The notes under the pieces were generated by a model, which saw only the letters and a list, made by a program, of their open reading frames with translations, was not told where the DNA came from and ran no database searches. A program made the position numbers and the translations under genes. A stretch of 64,000 nt of DNA from Haliclona indistincta (lineage: Eukaryota > Porifera > Demospongiae > Haplosclerida > Chalinidae), in NCBI GenBank assembly GCA_964017065.1, contig OZ024791.1:62001-126000 (forward strand). Direction: 5' to 3'. This document shows, in pieces, positions 22,128-33,900 of the stretch (its first letter is position 1; each line of letters opens with the position of its first letter).

Positions 22128-24494
22128 CTAGTATTGTAAAATGGGTTTGTTAATTATCTCGTGACGGTTAACCGCTATAAGCAACTTCTCATGAGAGGGA
22201 TCCTCAAGCTCTTCTCGTAAAATGTCATATATTTTAGTTCCATGTATAACAGATGAGCACGGCTCCAGTTCACCAGTTGGTAGCAGAACCTTCCATAGAT
22301 AGTATCGCCCTGTGTGACGTCTCCTTAACTCTTTATGGAAGTTCTCCCAATGATTAACGCACACCTCAATCACAAGGGTTAAGAACACATTGAGTATTAT
22401 GATGACAGATACGAACCACCAAGCTACAAAGTACAGCCATGATAAGGTAGTGCCTGTAGCATAGCGATATGCCTGTAGGAACACGTGCCAGTTGTTGACA
22501 ACCATGAGGTTCCACAGCACTACAATGGTGGCTGCAAAGTCATGAAAGTTGTACGCATAGTACTGAAGGTTTTCATATGTGTTGCACTGCATAACACGAG
22601 AGGTGGTATCATTATCCAGTTTATAGTTAGAACCAAACAAGCTCATGCCTAGCAGTGCAAACTCATAGAAGACAAATACCATTAAGCCAAACAATGGTAG
22701 CAAGATTCTGAAGATGTCAATGGATGTTCTCAGCAGTGTAGAGGCCACCGGAAAGAAGGATATAACATGGAATAGCCTCAATAAGATGAGGATACAGATA
22801 ACCTGTATCATTGAGAAATATTGCACATATCGAGTGTGCCAATAATGGAATGCAACATCGAAGCTATACACTACTAGACTAAGAGCCACTATAGCAAACA
22901 GCATTGCCATGTCTATCAGTTTGAGTGATATGATACAAAACCTGTTACGCTTTGGAAACAACTTCTTATGCCTTGCTCTCTGCACGATAATGTAGACCAG
23001 CTTAAAACACAACTCGAAGCTGTACCAAATGCTAAATACCAGAGTCCAATTCTGAATTGAGTATTTGGCATGGATAGCGATTGCATCGAAATCTACGTCA
23101 AGAATTGCGCCTAGTACAATAGCATTAATGACGATAGCTATAGAGGAGATAGTCTGAACTACAGCCAGTGGGTTATCAATGGGTATTGACAATACAGTCT
23201 TCACCTTTGCTGGCAAGCGACTGTACTTTAAGATGACAACATTCAACCAGTTTCTCTTTCTGCTTATCTTTGATTGTGATGGCTCCTCAACAGACAAGGA
23301 AACAATTGAATTCTTTTTTTGTTTCTGTTTTTCTCTCTTCTCGATCTCAATGGAATTGATAAGCTCGTATGGATCATGTGTTTCCATTAGGTTTAGTACC
23401 TCAAGGAATGAATCCCAACCAACTCTTCCTTCATTATCACACAACTCATTCAGCCTCCCTCTCATCTTGCCTAGTAAACACGGGAGGAATCGTCCATGAT
23501 GGAGTAACTGCATTACCAATTCTGTGCCTACTCTCTCATGTTTCATCTCTTGCTGAAGGACAGCAAATGCTGCTCTGTAACCGATTCTTCTTCTGAGGAG
23601 GCTGTGTTGCATCGAGTGCTTGAGGTAGCCACGAAACTCAGCATATATCATAGCTGTTATTAAGCTCAATATGACAAACAAGGCTAGCGTCAGGAAGCTT
23701 GAGAAATAAAAGAAAGCGAATCTATTCTGTGTGTATGGTGCTGTCATAATGTCAGGACTGTTGGATGTGGTCAGGAACACAAGTAGGTTAATAAGAGTAT
23801 CGCTAAATGTAGCAAAGTAGTCAATCTCATTAGAAGATGGTGCCACAGTAGTATTGCCTGACTGCTGCAGGTTGATCACATGATGGAATACTAGCAGACC
23901 AAACATTGAGAAGAGGAACAAGATTATTAAGAGCATGATCAACATGGTTGATATTGCTAACACAGTCTTGATTATAGCTTTGAAGAATTTCTTCATTGTT
24001 CTTGTTCGTATGATGAGAAATATTGGTCGAAAGTAACGTCGCAATCTAAGAGTTGCAGCAATGTTAGCTTGTCCATCTATACCACAGAACATTGGAGAGA
24101 TCATTATGTCCAAGAATGAGAGAATGAGCAGCACTGAGTAGGCAACCAGCCATGGCTTACCGAGGAATCGTCTGTATCCACTAAGATAGTATCGTAGCAC
24201 ACAATCTATAGCAAGAACGATCAGAGCTAGTAATTCGAACGATTCAGTAACTCCACACGGTGGTTGCGGTCTAGCTGACAATGAGGTGTTGCGCAGATCA
24301 GCAGAGATGCTGAGGGAACTAGGATACTCGATGAATGGAAGAATAAGCAGAACAGTTAGAGCAAGGAGAAGAGGAACACTGCGATATCGTGTGTGGAAGA
24401 AGCTATTGTAGAGCCTGAGGGAGAATGGGTCCACCTTGTGATTGATTGATCGTTGCTTGAGGCCATCAAATAGAAAGGTAGCTGCTTGTAACAT
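22128..24494 (-). CDS. Two-pore cation channel (TPC family)
   Basis: Endolysosomal voltage-gated-like channel with two six-helix repeats. Pore 1 is marked by LLVFLTTSNSPDIM and pore 2 by LWNLMVVNNWHVFLQAY, both highly characteristic of TPCs. The segment QRSINHKVDPFSLRLY matches the start of the TPC fold, and the last helix reads IIILNVFLTLVIEV. From ATG 24494 the product is 788 aa. The open frame continues upstream to 24731 without an ATG; a 52-nt GT-AG segment (donor after 24732, acceptor ...catgcag) suggests a 5' exon, so the true N-terminus is unresolved. TPC1, 2 or 3 identity is not decided. TPCs respond to NAADP and PI(3,5)P2 in other animals. Confidence 0.9.
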   Translation of the reverse strand: MLQAATFLFDGLKQRSINHKVDPFSLRLYNSFFHTRYRSVPLLLALTVLLILPFIEYPSSLSISADLRNTSLSARPQPPCGVTESFELLALIVLAIDCVLRYYLSGYRRFLGKPWLVAYSVLLILSFLDIMISPMFCGIDGQANIAATLRLRRYFRPIFLIIRTRTMKKFFKAIIKTVLAISTMLIMLLIILFLFSMFGLLVFHHVINLQQSGNTTVAPSSNEIDYFATFSDTLINLLVFLTTSNSPDIMTAPYTQNRFAFFYFSSFLTLALFVILSLITAMIYAEFRGYLKHSMQHSLLRRRIGYRAAFAVLQQEMKHERVGTELVMQLLHHGRFLPCLLGKMRGRLNELCDNEGRVGWDSFLEVLNLMETHDPYELINSIEIEKREKQKQKKNSIVSLSVEEPSQSKISRKRNWLNVVILKYSRLPAKVKTVLSIPIDNPLAVVQTISSIAIVINAIVLGAILDVDFDAIAIHAKYSIQNWTLVFSIWYSFELCFKLVYIIVQRARHKKLFPKRNRFCIISLKLIDMAMLFAIVALSLVVYSFDVAFHYWHTRYVQYFSMIQVICILILLRLFHVISFFPVASTLLRTSIDIFRILLPLFGLMVFVFYEFALLGMSLFGSNYKLDNDTTSRVMQCNTYENLQYYAYNFHDFAATIVVLWNLMVVNNWHVFLQAYRYATGTTLSWLYFVAWWFVSVIIILNVFLTLVIEVCVNHWENFHKELRRRHTGRYYLWKVLLPTGELEPCSSVIHGTKIYDILREELEDPSHEKLLIAVNRHEIINKPILQY

Positions 24495-24947
24495 GGCTGT
24501 ACAGGAGATGCCAAGCACTGCAGCTGGAGCTATAGTGATACTGATGCTACCATCTCCTGGACTAACGCTGCTAGCTGGATCCACACTACAGCTATCAGAC
24601 TGCTGCTGCTGGGACGAGTCATCCTCCTGGGACCCTTCAGGTGTTGGAGTGACGTCACTATAGCTAATAGAGCTCGCCACTGCATGCAGGCGAGAGAGAA
24701 TAAATGCACGTTTAGACACGCACTGACTCACTTGCTAGCTTGCTTATCCGCTGTACGTACGTTCTAGTTTGCCGCCTCTTTGGGCCTTAAAAAAGCTCTC
24801 GCAAATTGTGGTAACCAAGTCTAGTCTTGGCAGCAATATTGGGTGGAGGTCAAAACATTAACAAAAATTATTGTGCAGAAATAATATTCATAGTTACCTG
24901 TAACTGCCTCACGTGATAACACACACACACACACGATAACAATAATA

Positions 24948-27900
24948 TTATGGTGATTTAGTGAAGTATCTTATTCGGTTTACAATAGTGTTCATTGATG
25001 GGCGCTGATAGGGATCCTCTAGTATGCACGATTGAACCAAATCATGCATCATTGGCCACTTGTTAGCGAGTGTTGTCATCATGCCAGGGATAGCGCCATG
25101 ATAGGGGAAGTGGCTAGTGAATACCTCACAGAACAACACGCCATAGCTGTACACGTCCATCTTGGGTGATTGATCTCCTCGCTTGAGAGCCTCGGGAGCA
25201 GAGTATGCTATAGCGCCAGGCCCTGGTGTGGTCGCGTCACCTGCAAGATTAGCTGACCCAAAATCCGACAGCTTTCCTCTCCAATGGTTGTTAGGTAGTG
25301 CTTGTAACAGCACATTAGCACTGCTCACATCTCTGTGTACTATCGGTACAATATGAAGGTGAAGGTAGTTGAGTGCAGTGGATACGTCTTTGAGGATGAG
25401 CAGTTTAGTGCGATCATCAGCTATTCTGTTGTTCTCATACGCTATCCTGAGGTTAGTCTCCATCAGTTCAGTAATAATGATGGGGCTCTTGGAGGGTGTG
25501 TCCAGTACAGCTGCTATAAACAACAAGAGGTTAGGGTGACGTACTTTAGCCATCAGACCAATCTCACGACGTACAAGATCCTTGCAATAGTCAGAGTTAC
25601 CAATGATGGCGTGTAGCTGCTTTACAGCTACTTCTTGACCTCTAAACAAACCAACAGACACAGTGCCCCAGCCACCTTCACCTACTCGCTGATCAGTCAA
25701 CTCCACCTCATGCTTGTTCACTACCCAGAAACTAATGTCCTCTTTAGAACCAACATCAACTGAATTCTTCTGTTGATCAGGCTGCTTGAGCTGCTGTGGC
25801 GACATTAGTGTCTGCTGTTGCACATATGGTGTCTGCGGTTGCACATATGGTGTCTGCTGTTGCATTGGTTGAGTCAGCTCTTTGTATAATTCCAACTGCT
25901 GTTTCTTGTACTGTTCATACGATTGATGAACATACGATGATTGTGATGAGTGAAGTGACGACTGGTTACTACTGCTTTGATGGTTATAAGCTCCTCCTCC
26001 TCCTGGCTGTAGACCTCTTTGCTGTAACTGTGCTTCTAGTCTAGTCACTTCATCACGTAACGATCTCGTTTCATTCCTCATGCTCTGATTATCGCCCATA
26101 AGATGCCCTCTTTCATCTTCTAGCTCTCTAATCCTGGCCTTTAGTTCAGCTATCTCTTCAAGAAGACGACCTTTGCCCTCTCGGAAGTTGAAGTCTTTGA
26201 TTTCTTCTTGAAGACGAACAATTGTCTTCTGCAAGCACAGGAGCTCCGCCTTCCTCTCCTGGTCTGTTCTAGCTGCTTTCGATAGTTTTCTTTGAAAATG
26301 TAGTATCTCTTCCTGTAGCTTGAGGACTTCAGGAGATTTTTTAGAGCTAAAAAGACGACCAATCATTCCACCAGACTGCTCTAGAATGAAGAGATGACAG
26401 GTTTAACATTATTATGTGAAGTAATTCTCTAGTAATCTATGAAATACTACTAGCCAGTAATGTTCTCTATTCATTAACACACACGTGTTAGTAAATACTA
26501 CTAGCCAGTAATGTTCTCTATTCATTAACACACACGTGTTAGTAAATACTACTAGCCAGTAATGTTCTCTATTCATTAACACACACGTGTTAGTAAATAC
26601 TACTAGCCAGTAATGTTCTCTATTCATTAACACACACGTGTTAGTAAATACTACTAGCCAGTAATGTTCTCTATTCATTAATACACACGTGTTAGTAAAT
26701 ACTACTAGCCAGTAATGTTCTCTATTCATTAACACACACGTGTTAGTAAATACTACTAGCCAGTAATGTTCTTTATTCATTAACACACACGTGTTAGTAA
26801 ATACTACTAGCCAGTAATGTTCTTTATTCATTAACACAAACATGCTAGTTTGTGCCAGTAATGCACAAACTATGCTAAACACAGCTTGAGCATCAAACAC
26901 TAGTTTACAGTTTGCTTCTCATTTAGTGCTAGCTTTAACGGTTAAATTAAATACTTATTTCACCAATTTATATGGAAGACTGTCAAAACAAGCATGATTT
27001 TTGATATTAATTTTATTGTAACATGAAATTATACTCTCACTAAAAATTCTAAAGCAATACTCTCCCTCTTGAGGCACATGAATGAGCCTGAGCGAGCCGA
27101 CTGTCAATGAAAATGTATGGCTGAGCTCAGGCTGAGCTATTTTCACAAAATTGGTGATAACAGCTTTGCTGAAAATACCTCAACAAAGCTGTTATAGGAC
27201 TGGTAGCATGTCTGCAGGTCTGACCCCCCTTGGACCTGGAGACCTGCCACCAGTCCCTCCCTCCCTCTTGAGGAGCAGGCCTGCTACCAGACCCTCCCTC
27301 CCTCTTGAGGAGCAGGCCTCTGCTACCAGACCCTCCCTCTTGAGGAGCAGGCTTGCTACCAGACCCTCCCTCCCTCTTGAGGAGCAGGCTTGCTAACAGA
27401 CCCTCCCTCCCTCTTGAGGAGCAGGCTTGCTACCAGACCCTCCCTCCCTCTTGAGGAGCAGGCTTGCTTCCAGACCCTCCCTCCCTCTTGAGGAGCAGGC
27501 CTCTGCTACCAGACCCTCCCTCCCTTTTGAGGAGCAGGCTTGCTACCAGACCCTCCCTCCCTCTTGAGGAGCAGGCCTCTGCTACCAGACCCTCCCTCCC
27601 TCTTGAGGAGCAGGCTTGCTACCAGACCCTCCCTCCCTCTTGAAGAGCAGGCCTCTGCTACCAGACCCTCCCTCCCTCTTGAGGAGCAGGCTTGCTACCA
27701 GACCCTCCCTCCCTCTTGAGGAGCAGGCCTCTGCTACCAGACCCTCCCTCCCTCTTGAGGAGCAGGCTTGCTACCAGACCCTCCCTCCCTCTTGAGGAGC
27801 AGGCCTCTGCTACCAGACCCTCCCTCCCTCTTGAGGAGCAGGCTTGCTACCAGACCCTCCCTCCCTCTTGAGGAGCAGGCCTCTGCTACCAGACCCTCCC

Positions 27901-28905
27901 TCCCTCTTGAGGAGCAGGCTTGCTACCAGACCCTCCCTCCCTCTTGAGGAGCAGGCTTGCTACCAGACCCTCCCTCCCTCTTGAGGAGCAGGCTTGCTAC
28001 CAGACCCTCCCTCCCTCTTGAGGAGCAGGCTTGCTTCCAGACCCTCCCTCCCTCTTGAGGAGCAGGCCTGCTACCAGTCCCTCTCTCTTGAGGAGCAGTG
28101 ATGCTACCAGACTCCAGAATAGTGGATTATGATAATAATTCACAATCCCAGTATGATCTCATTTACAGTAAGGAGGCAAGATGCATAGCACATAACTGAT
28201 CATTATTCATATCATGTGACAAGGTCATTGGTCCATAGTACACCATAATCACAACAATCTCTGAATATGTCTATGATAAGCAACTCACCACTACTACCCA
28301 TAGATTGAGGGAGGAATAGTGGCTCTATCTTAGCTGATCCACACAGCTCTAACACCATCCATAGTGGTCTGTCTCTGGGTAGATCAGTCCATGCTGTCCC
28401 CTTGTCTTCCTCGTTCCTGTAGAAGTGTAGCTGGCCTCTTCTAGTGATACTGCACCCAAAACTATCACCCTCTCTGAGTGAACTCAAGTTAAAGTTAATA
28501 GTCTCTACTTTACTGCCATGATGTACGGTATACAACTGCAGTATCCAGTAGCTAGGGTCAGTGTAATACGTCTCAATACTGTCAGGTAGACAGTACATCT
28601 CGTTAGGGGATTGTGTGGTGACTCCAATCCGCTAGGAGAGAGAGAGTCAGCGTACAGTAATTTGCTTGAAATTATTATCTTACTATTGAATCAATTGATT
28701 CGTCAGCTTTCTGAACCAGTTTGATATGAAGTGGTTTACCAGGTACCATGGGCTGCGAACTGAACAATACCGCATCAACCGGAAACAGCGAATTACTCGA
28801 TCGGAAAGCTACCGTTCCGTTGTTAGAGAAGCGCACATTGGTCCCATGTGTGAAGTGGAACAGTCCTGGTTGGTCAATGCTGATGCTCTTGCTGCTCGAC
28901 AACAT
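24948..28905 (-). CDS. NHR (neuralized)-coiled-coil-kinase fusion protein
   Basis: Three exons: 28684-28905, 28289-28631 and 24948-26380, totalling 1,998 nt and 665 aa; each junction preserves frame. Residues 1-190 form a neuralized homology repeat (FHFTHGTNVRFSNNGTVAFR, RIGVTT, DPSYWILQLYTV, GDSFGCSITRRGQLHFYRN, PLWMVLELCG). A strong coiled coil follows (LQEEILHFQRKLSKA, IAELKARIRELEDERG), then a Gln-rich linker, then a kinase with GEGGWGTVSVG, AVKQL, HRDVSSANVLL, DFG and APEAL. All catalytic residues are present. NHR domains bind proteins or phospholipids, as in Neuralized ligases. Intron 2 is 1.9 kb and carries two minisatellites. Joining of the NHR and kinase halves rests on splice sites and frame, so RNA evidence would settle it. 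Confidence 0.78.
26440..26850. repeat. 51-bp minisatellite in NHR-kinase intron 2
   Basis: Eight copies of a 51-bp unit containing CATTAACACACACGTGTTAG and CTACTAGCCAG. The length is a multiple of three, so a spurious 17-residue repeat ORF appears on the minus strand. Each unit holds a palindromic CACACGTGTT core (E-box CACGTG). Confidence 0.92.
27205..28095. repeat. 36-39 bp minisatellite in NHR-kinase intron 2
   Basis: About 23 copies of a GC-rich unit (CAGACCCTCCCTCCCTCTTG then AGGAGCAGGCTTGCTAC). Two length variants differ by GGCTTGCTAC versus GGCCTCTGCTAC and partly alternate, suggesting higher-order duplication. Confidence 0.93.
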
Positions 28906-28915
28906 CTTTGCGCGA

Positions 28916-28994
28916 GGCCGCTGCCCCTCCCGGTTCCGCCTATTGAGTGGGTGGTGGACGGCGTCCACCACCCACTCATATAGGGGCAGCGGCC
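28916..28994. repeat. Two-tier inverted repeat at the NHR-kinase 5' end
   Basis: The inner arms are 16 bp and perfect (28944-28959 and 28963-28978) around a 3-nt loop. The outer arms are 13 bp and perfect (28916-28928 and 28982-28994). The spacers between tiers are unequal, 15 and 3 nt. It lies just upstream of the predicted start codon at 28905 and could fold in the 5' UTR. Confidence 0.85.
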
Positions 28995-29629
28995 GGCCAG
29001 ACTAGACCCGTACCGAGTCCGAGGCTCGACCTGCACGTGTTCAAAAATACAGGACCCCGTAGCATATTCAGGCATGGTCAGTGTTTACAGTTAGTACGCT
29101 ACCTTCTTGCTTTGTGAGCGGATTTGAGAAAAGGGGTCACTTCGCTCCTGTAATTTTCGAACACACGCATGTTTTCAACTTGCCGCCACTCATCCAAATT
29201 TAGTACCATATGATGGCATGGCTCTAAAATTTCAGTTGTAATACTGCAAGCAGAATGATCAATTAAATCTCAGTGATCTCCAATTTTGGCTTTAAAAGTG
29301 GTTCTTCAACCACTCTCCATAATAAAGTTGCCAAAATACATCCACAATGTTTCCCCATGTATTTGGATGTCTAATTCTAAGGCATTTGATCATGACATTT
29401 TTATTCGATTTGCTTAGTATCACGTGGTCTTCCTTTGCCTGTGGTTCGTCTGCTAACTTTTTTTTCTAAGTCTGGATACAGCAAAAAATGCTAACACGAG
29501 GTATGCACCCAAATTAAATAACAAAAATTACACTAAAATTATAAGTACAGTAACATACTGCACAAAAATAGGAAAATAGGTACATACAGGTTTAAAAGAC
29601 AAAAAGTTAGATAACATCATAACTTAAAC

Positions 29630-30010
29630 TGTTCCAAAGTTTAAGGGTAGAGGGAAAGAAAGAAGCGGAGAATTGCATGATTAGTTTTAGACGGATAACT
29701 GGTGATGCTCAGGGAATGGAGGGATCTAGTTGAATATGGACTAGAATTGAAACGTAGAATCAGGGAAGTCTACAAGGGAATGAACAACTTTGTAAAAAGT
29801 ACAAATTTTTTATTTCTACCTTCTATCCTGTAGAGATAAAAGTGGGACCTTCTATCGATCCTGTAGAGAAGATTATGTTTGAGAAAGAAGTAGGTCGTAA
29901 GATGCATCCTAACAACTACCTCCTTCTGGTAATTTTGTTTCAACAAAACGATACTCAATAGCACAGAACTAATATTAAGTGTATCAGTAATGAAAATAAA
30001 AGAGAACATG
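29630..30010 (-). mobile_element. Possible CR1/L2-type LINE 3' remnant
   Basis: Minus-strand conceptual translations, shifting frame, resemble the C-terminal end of non-LTR retrotransposon ORF2: a YSTRSLHSLS segment, KTNHAILRFF, then STLKLWNSLS. The broken frames indicate decay. Assignment is by pattern only. Confidence 0.35.
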
Positions 30011-30995
30011 TGAGAAGTAAGGAACAGAACGGAAAACTTTAAGGAAAAACAAAAACAAAATTAAACAAGCAAACACGAAGACAAGAGTTAGGCTATGGTA
30101 AGTTCAAGTTGTTTTTTTAAGTAGTAAAGGGTAGAAAGAGCTTTGGTAGAGTACGCGAGGGAGAGAGTACGTTCCAGCTAGAGGCTGGAGGTGGAAGGGC
30201 AATTGCAGATGAATGACATTAGGCTGTACTGACTTGTACCTATATTCTCTATTTTGTCTGTCCAAGTGCTTTTACTGGCTTTTTGAAGCCTACCATTCTC
30301 ATCAGCCAGCGCTCTCGGTATATAACAATGAGTATACTGATCTTGTGATGAGTCAAACGATAATGTTACAGCTGCACCAAGATAATTAATCTTCACCATA
30401 AACATTGAAATGAGGTCTGATGAGCTCTTCACTTGTGTAACTACACTTAACTAAGGTTGATACACTTTGAATGAGCCTATAATTCGGTGTGGCTGATGTC
30501 CACCATTTTGGAATATAATTTGGCTCACTATGATGCCGTTATTGTGCTTCCGCTATTATAGATGCTTTTTTGCATTATAGTACTGGTCTTCTAGTATGTA
30601 CGTAGTGCCCTCAATTCGCACAAATGTAATGGCCACAGCTTCTGCAAGTAGTCTAATTATGCATGACTTCAACTGGGGTCCATATCCTTTCAGATGGACC
30701 CTCAGTGCCATGGAATTTAGGAAGTCGGAGAGTGACTTGCGCAGAGAGAACGCGCAAGCTTCCAGGCGTTTCTTATATCCAGCAGGACCCTGGAATTCGT
30801 CTCAGAATCGGAGTCCACGTGGTGGAGCTTCTTCTGGTGGGTTAGAACTAGATTCTCACAGGACAAAAATGAGAAAAAATGAATTTCTTTTCACACATAC
30901 ACAGACTTGTGTTTGGAATAATAATAATAATAATACTGATAATATAAGCTGCTAATAAAATCTAAATAGAATGGGTTTCATAATATTGGTGCTTG

Positions 30996-33900
30996 TTACT
31001 TCTGAGCAGCAGTGAATGCACTGAGAGGGGCTGGCAGAGCACCTACTTCATTGAGATATGTGTCCCATGAGAACTCTCTACCGTAACCTGTGGAAAGAAC
31101 AACATATGACCCAGGCCATACACAGCTAGTCACCCAGCAGCACACACACACAGCTAGTCACCCAGCAGCACACACACACAGCTAGTCACCCAGCAGCACA
31201 CACACAGCTAGTCACCCAGCAGCACACACACACAGCTAGTCACCCAGCAGCACACACACACAGCTAGTCACCCACACAGCTAGTCACCCAGCAGCACACA
31301 CACAGCTAGTTACCCAGCAGCACACACACAGCTAGTCACCCAGCAGCACACACACAGCTAGTCACCCAGCAGCACACACACAGCTAGTCACCCAGCAGCA
31401 CACACACAGCTAGTCACCCAGCAGCACACACACAGCTAGTCACCCAGCAGCACACACAGCTAGTCACCCAGCAGCACACACACAGCTAGTCACCCAGCAG
31501 CACACACACAGCTAGTCACCCAGCAGCACACACACACACAGCTAGTCACCCAGCAGCACACACACACAGCTAGTCACCCAGCAGCACACACACACAGCTA
31601 GTCACCCACACAGCTAGTCACTCAGCAGCACACACACAGCTAGTTACCCAGCAGCACACACACAGCTAGTCACCCAGCAGCACACACACAGCTAGTCACC
31701 CAGCAGCACACACACAGCTAGTCACCCAGCAGCACACACACAGCTAGTCACCCAGCAGCACACACACAGCTAGTCACCCAGCAGCACACACACAGCTAGT
31801 CACCCAGCAGCACACACACAGCTAGTCACCCAGCAGCACACACAGCTAGTCACCCAGCAGCACACACACAGCTAGTCACCCAGCAGCACACACACACAGC
31901 TAGTCACCCAGCAGCACACACACACAGCTAGTCACCCAGCAGCACACACAGCTAGTCACCCAGCAGCACACACACAGCTAGTCACCCAGCAGCACACACA
32001 GCTAGTCACCCAGCAGCACACACACAGCTAGTCACCCAGCAGCACACACACACAGCTAGTCACCCAGCAGCACACACACACAGCTAGTCACCCAGCAGCA
32101 CACACACAGCTAGTCACCCAGCAGCACACACACACAGCTAGTCACCCAGCAGCACACACACAGCTAGTCACCCAGCAGCACACACACAGCTAGTCACCCA
32201 GCAGCACACACACACAGCTAGTCACCCAGCAGCACACACACACAGCTAGTCACCCAGCAGCACACACACACAGCTAGTCACCCAGCAGCACACACAGCTA
32301 GTCACCCAGCAGCACACACACACACAGCTAGTCACCCAGCAGCACACACAGCTAGTCACCCAGCAGCACACACACACACAGCCAGTAGCTTACCGTGAGG
32401 GGCCTGCAATGCTCGTCCTCTCTGATGACACCATCTGATCGGGTGTATATCCATAGAGTCTGGTTCACACCAGTAATCATAGCTATTGTTCCATCCATCA
32501 AAGTGTACTAGAAGTTTGCCATTTCTGATATCATTAATAGTAGCCACACACACTAGTGTAGGATAGAGACGGTCCTTTGCTTCTAGCTTCATACCAACTT
32601 CAAACTCATCTGCTCTACTAGAATCAACTCTACCATCACCTAGTTGAAGCTAAGAGAGAGAGAAAGAGAGAGGAGAGAGGAAAGAGAGAGAGAAAGAGGG
32701 AGAGTGCAGGTAAGTGAGTGAGTGCGCATGAGTTTACCTGAGTGAAGAGGTGGGCGGGTGCTGGATTCACATCGGAAACATTGAGGTAGCTACTCCATCT
32801 GAAGGAATCATGTCCTGAGTGACAAACCAGATAAGACAGAACAATAATACACTAGATAATGTGATTCATTATCAACCGTAAACCTATTGTAACACCACGC
32901 GAGTGCTATATCTGATTTATTGACCGAGTCCGAGAGCGTGGTCAATAAATCGGATACCGTATAGCAGGTAATTTTGGCGGGAGGAAAATTAGGCGAATTT
33001 GGCGAATCGTCAAGCATTCGCCAAAATCTGGTTTTTCTATTGCAGTAATACGTGAGTCGCTCTTGACGCCAAAATTAAATACAAAGTCTGGGTCATTCGC
33101 CAAAATTTTACCCTCAAAAATTACCCGCTATACGATATTGCATGAGCGGGGTGTTATAACGAATTTATTTCACAACTGAAGCCATACTACGCATGCGCAG
33201 TTGTACAGCGTGTTTAGATCTAGCCTAGCTACTGTATCCTGCAATTGTGCCACGGAAAAACAAAACCATCTACCAGAGAAAAAGAAGCCACGTCTGTCTT
33301 TATGTAAAGACAGCGACCGTAAGGAAGGCGAAGCAAAGTGTGGAAAACAAGAAATAAACTACTTATCGACGTTTTGTGTGTGTCTAGCGCTTCGATCATG
33401 CTATCATAGTGTGAGTGATGCTACGTGTTGCCGTGGAGACTCGCTACGCTACGGTGTTCTAGGTTTGCTAAGCTAGGAGAACGTTTCTTTAGGTCGTAGG
33501 ATCTTTGCTTTCGTGCAACAGTCCCGTGAAATTTGCACAGAGGGACCATATCAAACTCTGAACTGACTAGTTCATCATTGTTAACTTTGGTAAAAACTGG
33601 TTTGACAAGTGGGAGTAATGCTAGCAATTGAGGTGTTGTAAACCACAGGGAACTATATCAAACATCAAAGGGATAGCACAGTGCCACTATATCCAGTTTA
33701 TAACCCTGTCGGTGTCTTTGAGGTATGGCTTCAGTGGGATATAAGATAATACTATACTACTGTGTAGTAGCTGGTTGTGTATACCTTTGGGTTTTTCTAA
33801 TTTCTTGTCATGTTTTGATGCCCACATTGGTGGATGGATATCAGTAGTGTTAGGTAGGCACCAGTAGTCATATGAGTTGGACCATCCATCAAAATGAATC

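Larger units (their letters stand above)
28906..30995. other. Intergenic region with a hairpin and probable LINE remnant
   Basis: Two kilobases between the TIR-MBT stop and the NHR-kinase start. It contains an inverted repeat at 28916-28994, a possible LINE fragment at 29630-30010, and two open segments (minus 30178-30432; plus 30663-30845) whose translations I do not recognise. No confident gene is visible. Confidence 0.5.

Noticed and set aside
24495..24731. N-terminal extension of the two-pore channel to 24731
   Set aside because: The frame is open but begins at GTG with no ATG, and a 52-nt intron-like segment interrupts it, so I did not include it in the CDS.
30596..30955. Plus-strand ORF with a phrase like GVHILSDGPSVPWNLG
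   Set aside because: It looks coding-like but I cannot tie it to a family, a start codon or flanking exons.
31112..32392. CRISPR-like array
   Set aside because: Repeats are contiguous with no unique spacers, in a eukaryotic intron; a minisatellite explains them.
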